Positions 36,998 through 44,132 of a DNA stretch of 64,000 bases are shown piece by piece. Source of the stretch: Peterkaempfera bronchialis (lineage in GTDB: Bacteria > Actinomycetota > Actinomycetes > Streptomycetales > Streptomycetaceae); the NCBI RefSeq assembly GCF_003258605.2, contig NZ_CP031264.1:1922001-1986000 (forward strand), written 5' to 3'. Both the position numbers and the translations under genes were made by a program. A model generated the notes under the pieces. The model saw only the letters and a program-made list of their open reading frames with translations. It made no database searches and was not told the DNA's origin. Position 1 is the first letter of the stretch. Every line of letters starts with the position of its first letter.

Positions 36998-37028
36998 CCG
37001 AGATCGTTTTCCGCTCCGAGATCGTTTT
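36998..37028 (+). promoter_or_regulatory. Direct repeat between protease and inhibitor genes
   Basis: CCGAGATCGTTTT occurs exactly twice (36998-37010 and 37016-37028) with an 18-bp period, 52 bp before the inhibitor ATG. The T-runs are striking in this GC-rich context. It could be a tandem regulator site allowing the inhibitor gene its own control. Confidence 0.5.
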
Positions 37029-37080
37029 GTAAGGGCCAATCCCTCGCCAGACGGCGCCGTTCCGTAGCACACTGGCAACC

Positions 37081-37347
37081 ATGCGTATCCGGGTGACCCG
37101 CACCGGCGGCCTCGCCGGGATCTCGCGCCGGGCCGAGCTGGACACCTCCGCACGGACCGATGCGCCACACGTCCATGCGCTGGCCCGGGAGGCCATGGCC
37201 TCCGGCCTGCGCACCCCCACCTTCGGCGTGCCCGACGGCTTCCACTACGAGATCACGGTGGACGGCCGCACGGTCCACTGCGCCGACCCCCGCCTCACCG
37301 AGTCCCAGCGGGAACTGGTCTCCCTGGTGCTGCGCGAGGGCGCCTGA
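37081..37347 (+). CDS. Emfourin-like M4 protease inhibitor
   Basis: This 88-residue protein opens with MRIRVTRTGGLAGISRRAELDT, the pattern of emfourins. Emfourins are small cytosolic inhibitors found next to protealysin-like protease genes, which bind the protease active-site cleft. The fold continues with FHYEITVDGRTVHCADPRLTESQRELV, typical of the second half. It lies 110 bp after the protease gene on the same strand. No strong ribosome site precedes the ATG. The assignment rests on sequence pattern and the diagnostic pairing with the M4 gene. Confidence 0.8.
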   Translation: MRIRVTRTGGLAGISRRAELDTSARTDAPHVHALAREAMASGLRTPTFGVPDGFHYEITVDGRTVHCADPRLTESQRELVSLVLREGA

Positions 37348-37364
37348 CTGACGCTACGCCGGCG

Positions 37365-38306
37365 TCAGAAGCCCAGCTTGCGGAGCTGCTTGGGGTCGCG
37401 CTGCCAGTCCTTGGCGACCTTGACATGCAGGTCCAGGAAGACCGGGGTGCCGAGCAGCGCCTCGATGTGCTTGCGGGCGGTGGTGCCGACGTGCTTGAGG
37501 CGGGCCCCCTTGGCACCGATGACGATGGCCTTCTGGCTCTGCCGCTCGATGTAGAGGTAGGCGTGGATGTCCAGCAGCGGGCGGTCGGCGGGGCGGTCCT
37601 CGCGGGGCAGCATCTCCTCGACCACCACGGCCAGGGAGTGCGGCAGCTCGTCCCGGACGCCCTCCAGGGCGGCCTCGCGGATCAGCTCGGCCACCATCAC
37701 CTGCTCGGGCTCGTCGGTGAGGTCGCCGTCCGGGTAGAGCGGCGGGCTCTCGGGCAGCAGCGGGACCAGCAGGTCGGCGAGCAGGCCCACCTGCTTGTCG
37801 CCGACGGCCGAGACCGGGATGATCTCCGCCCACTCGATGCCCAGCTCCTTGCCGAGCTGGTCGATGGCGATCAGCTGCTCGGCCAGCCGCTGCGAGTCCA
37901 CCAGGTCGGTCTTGGTGACGATCGCGACCTTGGGGGTCCGCTTGACCTCGGAGAGCTCCTTGGCGATGTAGCGGTCGCCGGGGCCGAGCTTCTGGTCGGC
38001 GGGCAGGCAGAAGCCGATCACATCGACCTCGGCCCAGGTGGCGCGGACCACGTCGTTCAGCCGCTCGCCGAGCAGCGTGCGGGGCTTGTGCAGGCCGGGG
38101 GTGTCCACCAGCACCAGCTGGGCGTCGGGGCGGTGCACGATGCCGCGTACGGTGTGCCGGGTGGTCTGCGGGCGGTTGGAGGTGATGGCGACCTTCGTCC
38201 CCACCAGCGCGTTGGTCAGGGTCGACTTGCCCGCGTTCGGCCGCCCGACGAAGCAGGCGAAGCCGGCGCGGAAGGGGGCGCCGCCGGAAGGGGGAGTGAG
38301 GCTCAT
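37365..38306 (-). CDS. era: GTPase Era
   Basis: This 313-residue ribosome-assembly GTPase binds the 3' end of 16S rRNA. The G domain contains G1 GRPNAGKST, G2 within ITSNRPQTTRH, G3 DTPGLH and G4 TKTDL. The C-terminal KH domain includes YIERQSQKAIVIGAKGARLKHVG. Both parts are complete. ATG 38306 is about 10 nt after GGGGAG; an ATG three codons upstream would be too close to it. A small membrane-protein gene precedes it on the same strand. Confidence 0.94.
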   Translation of the reverse strand: MSLTPPSGGAPFRAGFACFVGRPNAGKSTLTNALVGTKVAITSNRPQTTRHTVRGIVHRPDAQLVLVDTPGLHKPRTLLGERLNDVVRATWAEVDVIGFCLPADQKLGPGDRYIAKELSEVKRTPKVAIVTKTDLVDSQRLAEQLIAIDQLGKELGIEWAEIIPVSAVGDKQVGLLADLLVPLLPESPPLYPDGDLTDEPEQVMVAELIREAALEGVRDELPHSLAVVVEEMLPREDRPADRPLLDIHAYLYIERQSQKAIVIGAKGARLKHVGTTARKHIEALLGTPVFLDLHVKVAKDWQRDPKQLRKLGF

Positions 38307-38358
38307 GGCACCCATTCTCCCCGACCGCCGAGGCTGCGACGTACCAGCCCCGGCGCGG

Positions 38359-38523
38359 TCACTTCTTCTTGCCGCCGCTCGCCAGCGCGTGGATCACGCT
38401 GGCCAGGGTGAGCACCGCGACGGTGATGGAGGCGGCCAGCCAGCCGGTCGAGCCGGTCTCGTACCAGATGCCCATCCCCCAGAGCACCACCAGCACGGCC
38501 GCGAAGAACGCGCAGCCCCCCAT
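38359..38523 (-). CDS. Small membrane protein (54 residues)
   Basis: This short gene encodes two hydrophobic segments (CAFFAAVLVVLWGMGIWY and WLAASITVAVLTLASVIHAL) separated by a short loop, with a Lys-rich end (GGKKK). The hairpin-like membrane topology and positive C-terminus look like a real small membrane protein. Its place directly upstream of era on the same strand, with a 52-bp gap, suggests co-transcription. No function is known to me. Confidence 0.65.
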   Translation of the reverse strand: MGGCAFFAAVLVVLWGMGIWYETGSTGWLAASITVAVLTLASVIHALASGGKKK

Positions 38524-38781
38524 CACCCCGGTCCTCCTCCGCCCCTGCCCGCCGCCTCGCCAAGCTTATGATCTTCCCGGCAGCAGGCCCAGACCAGGGC
38601 CGTTCAGGACAACCGCCGCTGCTCCCCCGCCGCCGCGGCCACCGCCGGGCGTCCCGTACGGCCACCCGCAGCACAGCGGCGACGGCGGCCACGAACGCCC
38701 AGACCCCGTAGAGCGGGACCGCCCTGTCGAACACATGGCGCCAGGTCCAGCCTCTCGACCACGGCCCCGGCACCGGGATCC
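38524..38781 (-). other. Gap between cytidine-deaminase-like gene and small membrane gene
   Basis: These 258 bp have one minus-strand frame with a hydrophobic stretch (VPLYGVWAFVAAVAAVLRV), but the frame then overlaps the whole small membrane gene and turns Arg/Gly-rich. It may be a decayed membrane-protein gene. I see no supportable complete gene here. Confidence 0.35.
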
Positions 38782-39135
38782 TCAGGCGGGCGTGGTGGAC
38801 CGCAGCACCCCGTCCGGCCCGGCCAGCAGCACCGGCGTACCGGCGCCCCCCAGCTCCCGCACCGCCGCCACATCGCCCTCGGCCGGAGCCTCGGCCCCGC
38901 TGACCACGGCCGCCGCCTCCAGCCCCTTGGCGCCGCTGGCCACCGCCATCGCCACGGCGGTCTGGAGCGCACTCAGCCGCAGCGACTCCAGCCCGACCGT
39001 GCCCGCCACATACGTCCGCCCCATCTCGTCCCGCACGGCCGCCCCCTCCGGCACACCGTTGCGCGCCCGCACCGAGCGGGCCAGGGTGATGATCTTCTTG
39101 TCCTCGGGGCCCAGTTCGGCCGCAGCGTCACTCAT
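38782..39135 (-). CDS. Cytidine-deaminase-like protein lacking the zinc site
   Basis: This 117-residue protein has the size and secondary-structure order of small homotetrameric cytidine deaminases, including the N-terminal ARSVRARNG helix and a segment VGLESLRLSALQTAVAMAV in place of the usual N-A-S-x-x-x-x-x-CAE-R block. The catalytic Glu and its Cys ligand, and the later PCGxCRQ motif, are all absent, and the protein has no Cys at all. It cannot bind catalytic zinc in the normal way. It may be a structural or regulatory relative. ATG 39135 gives the MSDAAAEL start; an upstream ATG adds seven residues. Confidence 0.65.
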   Translation of the reverse strand: MSDAAAELGPEDKKIITLARSVRARNGVPEGAAVRDEMGRTYVAGTVGLESLRLSALQTAVAMAVASGAKGLEAAAVVSGAEAPAEGDVAAVRELGGAGTPVLLAGPDGVLRSTTPA

Positions 39136-39231
39136 ATGCCTGAGCATACTGATCACCCGATGAGTAGGCCGGTAGTGCTCAGCCGAACGCCAACTCCCGG
39201 AAGGCGTCCCGGATCCCGGTGAGGCAGCAAC

Positions 39232-39295
39232 GGGGTCAGTCGCTGACGGTATCAGTCGGTGACGGGGTCAGTCGGTGGCGGGGTCAGTCGGTGGC
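39232..39295. repeat. Four tandem 16-bp repeats at the end of the CorC-like gene
   Basis: Four units of GGGGTCAGTCGGTGRC (39232, 39248, 39264, 39280; the first two diverged) span the stop codon of the CorC/HlyC gene. Each minus-strand unit contains GACTGA, so copy-number change would alter the Pro/Thr/Asp-rich tail slightly but still supply a stop in one frame. Confidence 0.85.
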
Positions 39296-40626
39296 GGGAT
39301 GGGGGTGTCGGCGGGCGGGGTGGGGGCGGGGTGGCGGGGGACGGGTTCGGTGAGGACGGTGCCGATGCGGTTGCGGCGGCCGGCCGAGGACTCGGCGGTG
39401 AGGCGCAGGGCGATGATCGGCAGGGCGTCGTCCTCGGGCAGCGGCACCTCGCAGGAGGCACCCGGGATGGGCACCCGGCCCAGGTGCTTGGCCAGCAGCC
39501 CGCCGACGGTCTCCACGTCCTCGTCGACCAGTTCCAGGCCGAAGAGCTCGCCGAGGTCCTCCACCGGCAGCCGGGCGGTGACCCGGTAGCTGCCGTCGCC
39601 CAGCTCCTCCACGGGCGGGGTCTCCCGGTCGTACTCGTCGGTGATCTCGCCGACGATCTCCTCCAGGATGTCCTCGATGGTCACCAGGCCGGCGGTGCCG
39701 CCGTACTCGTCGATCACGATGGCCACATGGGAGCGCATCTGCTGCATCTCCCGCAGCAGGTCGCCGGCCGGCTTGGAGTCGGGGACGAAGACGGCCGGGC
39801 GCATCACCGAGGAGACCGGCTCGGACTCCGCGTCGCGGTTGATGTGGGTGCGGCGGACCAGGTCCTTGAGGTAGACGATGCCGACGACGTCGTCCTCGTT
39901 CTCGCCCACCACCGGGATGCGGGAGAAGCCGCTGCGCAGCGCCAGGGTGAGGGTCTGCCGTACGGTCTTGTGCCGCTCGATCAGCACCAGGTCGGTACGC
40001 GGCACCATCACCTCGCGGACGATGGTGTCGCCGAGTTCGAAGACGGAGTGCACCATGCGGCGCTCCTCGTCCTCGATCAGCGAATCCTTCTCGGCGAGGT
40101 CGACCAGGGCGCGCAGCTCCGCCTCGGAGGCGAAGGGGCCTTCGCGGAAGCCCTTGCCCGGGGTGAGCGCATTGCCGAGCAGGATCAGCAGCCTGGGGAT
40201 CGGGCCGAGCACCCGGGCCAGCGGCAGCAGCACCACGGACGCCGCGGTGGCCGTGTACAGCGGGTGCTGCCGGCCGATGGTGCGCGGCGAGACCCCGACC
40301 ATGACGAAGGAGACCAGCACCATCACGCCGATGGCGACCAGCACCGCGACCCAGGTGGAGCGGAAGCCGCGCACACAGACGACGGTGACCAGGACGGCCG
40401 CCGCCATCTCGGAGCCGACCCGGATCAGGGTGGCCAGGTTGAGGTAGCGGATGGGGTCGGTGGCCATGGCGAGCAGTCGACCGGAGCCGCGCCGACCGGC
40501 GCGGACGGCCTCCTCGGCGCGAAACCGGGAGACCCGGGAGATGCCCGCCTCGGCGCAGGCCGCCAGCCATCCGACGATGACCAGCAGGACCGCGCCGATG
40601 ACGAACGTCGTCGTATTACCGCCCAT
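39268..40626 (-). CDS. CorC/HlyC-type hemolysin-family membrane protein
   Basis: This 452-residue protein has an N-terminal CNNM/DUF21 membrane domain of about four helices ([20 protein letters not shown] at the start). Two CBS domains follow ([33 protein letters not shown]), containing [19 protein letters not shown] and [25 protein letters not shown]. The C-terminal transporter-associated domain is of the CorC type ([15 protein letters not shown]). Relatives take part in Mg2+/Co2+ efflux. It is in line behind phoH and ybeY, an order common in actinobacteria. The Pro-rich C-terminal tail is affected by a tandem repeat. Confidence 0.88.
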   Translation of the reverse strand: MGGNTTTFVIGAVLLVIVGWLAACAEAGISRVSRFRAEEAVRAGRRGSGRLLAMATDPIRYLNLATLIRVGSEMAAAVLVTVVCVRGFRSTWVAVLVAIGVMVLVSFVMVGVSPRTIGRQHPLYTATAASVVLLPLARVLGPIPRLLILLGNALTPGKGFREGPFASEAELRALVDLAEKDSLIEDEERRMVHSVFELGDTIVREVMVPRTDLVLIERHKTVRQTLTLALRSGFSRIPVVGENEDDVVGIVYLKDLVRRTHINRDAESEPVSSVMRPAVFVPDSKPAGDLLREMQQMRSHVAIVIDEYGGTAGLVTIEDILEEIVGEITDEYDRETPPVEELGDGSYRVTARLPVEDLGELFGLELVDEDVETVGGLLAKHLGRVPIPGASCEVPLPEDDALPIIALRLTAESSAGRRNRIGTVLTEPVPRHPAPTPPADTPIPPPTDPATD

Positions 40627-40651
40627 GTGCGTCTGTCAGCTCCCGGCCGGC

Positions 40652-41140
40652 TCAGCGGGTGGTGGGGGCCGGGGAGGGGCCCTCCAGGCCACGGGCGGCG
40701 CGCCAGTCGTCCAGGATGCGCTTCTGCAACCCGAACATCTCGCGCTCCTCCTCGGGCTCCTCGTGGTCGTAGCCGAGGACGTGCAGCACGCCGTGCACGG
40801 TGAGCAGTTGCAGCTCCTCGTCCATGGAGTGGCCGGCGGTCCCGCCCTGCTTGAGGGCCACCTCGGGGCAGAGCACGATGTCGCCGAGCAGGCCCTGCGG
40901 CAGCTCCTCGCCCTCCTTGCCGGGGCGCAGCTCGTCCATCGGGAAGGACATCACATCGGTGGGGCCGGGCTCGTCCATCCACTGGATGTGGAGCTGCTCC
41001 ATGGCATCGGCGTCCACCAGGATCACCGAGAGTTCGGAGAGCGGGTGGATGCGCATCCGGTCGAGGGCGTAGCGGGCGACGTCGAGCACGGACTGCTCGT
41101 CGACCTCCCAGCCGGACTCGTTATTGACGTCGATCGACAT
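40652..41140 (-). CDS. ybeY: Endoribonuclease YbeY
   Basis: This 162-residue zinc-dependent endoribonuclease is involved in 16S rRNA 3' maturation and ribosome quality control. The diagnostic metal motif HxxxHxxGYDH is present as [11 protein letters not shown]. The substrate groove residues [15 protein letters not shown] and [12 protein letters not shown] are conserved. It lies 21 bp after phoH and 25 bp before the CorC-like gene, consistent with one operon. Confidence 0.94.
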   Translation of the reverse strand: MSIDVNNESGWEVDEQSVLDVARYALDRMRIHPLSELSVILVDADAMEQLHIQWMDEPGPTDVMSFPMDELRPGKEGEELPQGLLGDIVLCPEVALKQGGTAGHSMDEELQLLTVHGVLHVLGYDHEEPEEEREMFGLQKRILDDWRAARGLEGPSPAPTTR

Positions 41141-41161
41141 GATCGGTTGGGCTCTCGGCTC

Positions 41162-42364
41162 TCAGCTGTGGTTGCGGCGGGGCTGGCGGGGGGCGCGGCG
41201 GCGGTCGGGCGGGTCTCCGGCGTCGTCGCCCGCGTTGCTGCCGGAGGCACCGTTGGGGGCGCCGCCGGGGGTGTCGCCGATCTGGGCGACGTCCCAGCGC
41301 TCATAGGCGTCGACGATCCGGCTCACCAGCTTGTGGCGGACCACGTCGGTGCTGGTGAGCAGGGAGAAGTGGATGTCCGGCACATCGCTCAGGATCTCCT
41401 GGACGACCTTGAGTCCGCTCCTGGTGCCGCCGGGGAGGTCGATCTGGGTGACGTCTCCGGTGATGACGATCTTGGAGTTGAACCCGAGCCGGGTGAGGAA
41501 CATCTTCATCTGCTCGGGGTTCGTGTTCTGCGCCTCGTCCAGGATGATGAACGCGTCATTGAGCGTACGGCCTCGCATATAGGCCAGCGGGGCGACCTCG
41601 ATGGTCCCGGCGGCCATCAGACGCGGGATGGAGTCGGGGTCCATCATGTCGTGCAGCGCGTCGTAGAGCGGGCGCAGATAGGGGTCGATCTTCTCGTAGA
41701 GGGTGCCGGGCAGGAAGCCCAGCCGCTCGCCGGCCTCGACCGCGGGGCGGGTGAGGATGATCCGGTTGACCTCCTTGGCCTGAAGGGCCTGGACGGCCTT
41801 GGCCATGGCCAGATAGGTCTTGCCGGTACCGGCAGGGCCGATGCCGAAGACCACGGTGTGCTTGTCGATGGCGTCGACATAGCGCTTCTGGTTGAGGGTC
41901 TTGGGGCGGATGGTGCGGCCACGGCTGGAGAGGATGTTGGCCGTCAGCACCTGCGACGGGTTCTCCGACGCCTCGGGGTGGGCAGGGTCGACCGCCGCGC
42001 TCTTGAGCATGGCGATGGAGCGCTCCACGGAGTCCTCCGTCAGGGGCTGGCCGGTGCGCAGCACCAGCATCATCTCGTTGAACACGCGCTGCACAAGAGC
42101 GATCTCGCCCGGGTCTCCGGAGGCGGTCACCTCATTGCCGCGGACGTGGATGTCGGCTCCCGGGAACGCGTTCTCGATCACCCGGAGCAGGGAGTCCGCA
42201 GAGCCCAGCACCGTCACCATGGGGTGCTTCTCGGGGATCACAATGCGGGCTCGGGCCGGGCCGCCGCCATCGGCCGCCGGGCTGCCACCGGCGGGACGGG
42301 CGCCATTGGGGCGCTGGACGGGGGTACGGGCGTTCGAGGTGCCGCTGTCTGATGTCGCAGTCAT
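41162..42364 (-). CDS. phoH: PhoH-like ATPase
   Basis: This 400-residue PhoH family member is a P-loop ATPase with the RecD-like core, linked to RNA metabolism. Motifs are Walker [36 protein letters not shown], and Walker [10 protein letters not shown] with sensor [13 protein letters not shown] and [11 protein letters not shown]. The N-terminal ~140 residues carry a KH-like region ([20 protein letters not shown]). The ATG lies within a gap that also holds a dispersed repeat. The downstream ybeY gene is a standard functional partner. Confidence 0.93.
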   Translation of the reverse strand: MTATSDSGTSNARTPVQRPNGARPAGGSPAADGGGPARARIVIPEKHPMVTVLGSADSLLRVIENAFPGADIHVRGNEVTASGDPGEIALVQRVFNEMMLVLRTGQPLTEDSVERSIAMLKSAAVDPAHPEASENPSQVLTANILSSRGRTIRPKTLNQKRYVDAIDKHTVVFGIGPAGTGKTYLAMAKAVQALQAKEVNRIILTRPAVEAGERLGFLPGTLYEKIDPYLRPLYDALHDMMDPDSIPRLMAAGTIEVAPLAYMRGRTLNDAFIILDEAQNTNPEQMKMFLTRLGFNSKIVITGDVTQIDLPGGTRSGLKVVQEILSDVPDIHFSLLTSTDVVRHKLVSRIVDAYERWDVAQIGDTPGGAPNGASGSNAGDDAGDPPDRRRAPRQPRRNHS

Positions 42365-42464
42365 GGGTCGGCCGCGCGGGCCTGCCTCATCCCATCCGTA
42401 GATCCGATACGCCGCTTCCGGCCTGGCACCCCAAGGGTACGCCGAGGCCCCAAAAGCCGTGCTC

Positions 42465-42627
42465 CCCTTTTTTGTGGCTCGGCTCGCCTCCGGGCGCCCT
42501 GTTGCCGATGCCGACACTCGTCGCTCTGGCACTCGCTCCTTCGTCGCTCGCTTGTCGCTCCTCGCTTTCGGCATCGTCGGCGCCCTTTGGCTCGCTCGCC
42601 CTTCCCAGTACAACCGGGGATCACCGT
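42465..42627 (-). repeat. Dispersed ~160-bp intergenic repeat, copy A
   Basis: This element lies between the rnz stop (42661) and the phoH start (42364). It is about 95% identical by eye to the copy at 47552-47713. It contains an imperfect long inverted repeat (GGGCGCC ... GATGCCGA with TCGGCATC ... GGCGCCC) around a tract rich in CTCGCT. No terminal repeats or coding sequence of a transposase are seen. Confidence 0.85.
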
Positions 42628-42660
42628 TCCCATCGGCAGGCATCCCCTGGGGTGTCGTGG

Positions 42661-43581
42661 TCAGCGGCGGGGTGGAAGGTCTATGCGGGCCAGGTCTTCG
42701 GCGAGGACGATCTCGCCGTCGAAGTGGCGGCGGGCCTCGGTGAGGTGGGCGTCCAGGTCGGGGTAGCGCTGGGAGAAGTGGGTGAGGACCAGGGTGGTGA
42801 CCCCGGCTTCGGTGGCGGTGCGGGCCGCCTGGGCGGCGGTGAGGTGGCCGTACTCCTCCGCCAGGGCGGCGTCGGCCTCCAGGAAGGTGGCCTCGATCAC
42901 CAGCATGTCCACCCCGTCGGCGAGCGCCGCCACTCCCTCGCAGAGCCGGGTGTCCATGACGAAGGCGAAGGACTGGCCGCGCCGGACCTCGCTGACCTCG
43001 GCCAGGCCCACGGTGCGGCCGTCCGGCAGGGTCAGGCTGCCCCGGCGCTGGAGTCGGCCGATGTCGGGGCCGGTGATGCCGTACGCCGCCAGCCGCTCGG
43101 GGAGGATCCGCCGCCCGTCCGGCTCGACCAGCCGGTAGCCGAATGACTCCACCGGGTGGGAGAGCCGTACCGCCCCGAGTGCGAAGGGGCTGCCCGGGGC
43201 CTCCAGCGGACCGGCGGCGGCGATCGGGCGGGGGCGCAGCTCCACCGTCTCGTGGAAGGCGCTGGCGTGCCGCAGCCGCTCGAAGAAGTGCGTGCCGGAG
43301 GCGGGGAAGTAGCAGTCCACCGGGTGGGCCACCCGGTCCAGGTTGAGCCGCTGGACGACGCCGGCCAGCCCGAGGCAGTGGTCGCCGTGGAAGTGGGTGA
43401 CGCAGATGCGGGTGATGCCGGTGGCGGAGACCCCGGCGTAGAGCAGCTGCCGCTGGGTCCCCTCCCCCGGGTCGAAGAGCAGGCCCTCGCCGTCCCACCG
43501 CAGCAGGTAGCCGTTGTGGTTGCGGTGCCGGGTGGGCACCTGGCTTGCCGTGCCGAGCACGACGAGTTCGCGGTGGGACAA
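42661..43581 (-). CDS. rnz: Ribonuclease Z
   Basis: This 306-residue metallo-beta-lactamase-fold enzyme trims tRNA 3' ends. The opening [21 protein letters not shown] and the zinc motif [12 protein letters not shown] are classic. Further ligands lie in VMDTRLCEG and [10 protein letters not shown]. The start is probably TTG at 43581, giving the family N-terminus (SHRELVVLG) 10 nt after GAGAGG; no ATG is available nearby. It is 29 bp downstream of the HIT gene. A dispersed repeat follows its stop. Confidence 0.9.
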   Translation of the reverse strand: MSHRELVVLGTASQVPTRHRNHNGYLLRWDGEGLLFDPGEGTQRQLLYAGVSATGITRICVTHFHGDHCLGLAGVVQRLNLDRVAHPVDCYFPASGTHFFERLRHASAFHETVELRPRPIAAAGPLEAPGSPFALGAVRLSHPVESFGYRLVEPDGRRILPERLAAYGITGPDIGRLQRRGSLTLPDGRTVGLAEVSEVRRGQSFAFVMDTRLCEGVAALADGVDMLVIEATFLEADAALAEEYGHLTAAQAARTATEAGVTTLVLTHFSQRYPDLDAHLTEARRHFDGEIVLAEDLARIDLPPRR

Positions 43582-43610
43582 GGCGGGGGCCCTCTCGGGG
43601 GTGGCTCGCG

Positions 43611-43976
43611 TCAGACCAGGGCGCCGTGCAGGCTGCCCTTGCCGCCGAGGACGTGCACATGGGCGTGGAAGACGGTCTGCCCGGCGCCCTCCCCGGTGTT
43701 GAAGATCATCCGGTAGCCGGACTCGGCGATCTTCTCCTGGGCGGCCACCTCGCCGGCCTCGGCCAGCACGGCGGCGGCCTGTACGGGGTCGCCGACCGCC
43801 AGCGCCGCAGCGTTGGGGTAGTGGGCCTTGGGCACCACCAGCACATGGGTCGGAGCCTGCGGGTGTATGTCGCGGAAGGCGAGGGTGGTGTCCGTCTCGC
43901 GGACCACCTCGGCGGGGATCTCCTTCGCCACGATCCGGCAGAACAGGCAGTCCGCCACCGGGTTGCCGTCGGACAT
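43611..43976 (-). CDS. HIT-family nucleotide hydrolase/transferase
   Basis: This 121-residue histidine-triad protein belongs to the Hint type, which hydrolyses purine nucleoside phosphoramidates. The N-terminal [17 protein letters not shown] and [19 protein letters not shown] are characteristic. The catalytic triad motif is [12 protein letters not shown] 43976 follows a GGAGAAG ribosome site. It sits between the S41 protease gene and rnz on the same strand. Confidence 0.92.
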   Translation of the reverse strand: MSDGNPVADCLFCRIVAKEIPAEVVRETDTTLAFRDIHPQAPTHVLVVPKAHYPNAAALAVGDPVQAAAVLAEAGEVAAQEKIAESGYRMIFNTGEGAGQTVFHAHVHVLGGKGSLHGALV

Positions 43977-44132
43977 CGGCTTCTCCTCCCAGCACAACGT
44001 CAACGTCGGGCCCCGCATGCCACGGGGCGGGCGGGCCGGAACCCGCAGGCAGGAGACTACCGCGCCGCCCGGGGGCGGCCCGGTGGCCGGGGCGGTGGGT
44101 CGGCTGCCCGCACCCGCCCCGGCCACAGGGCG

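Noticed and set aside
38300-38773. Minus-strand frame with a hydrophobic stretch before the small membrane gene
   Set aside because: The frame overlaps the 54-residue gene and the start of era, and turns into Arg/Gly-rich noise. No stop at a sensible place; at most a decayed fragment.
39232-39295. Short regular repeats considered as a CRISPR array
   Set aside because: Units are contiguous 16-bp tandem repeats with no spacers, and there are no cas genes in the window.
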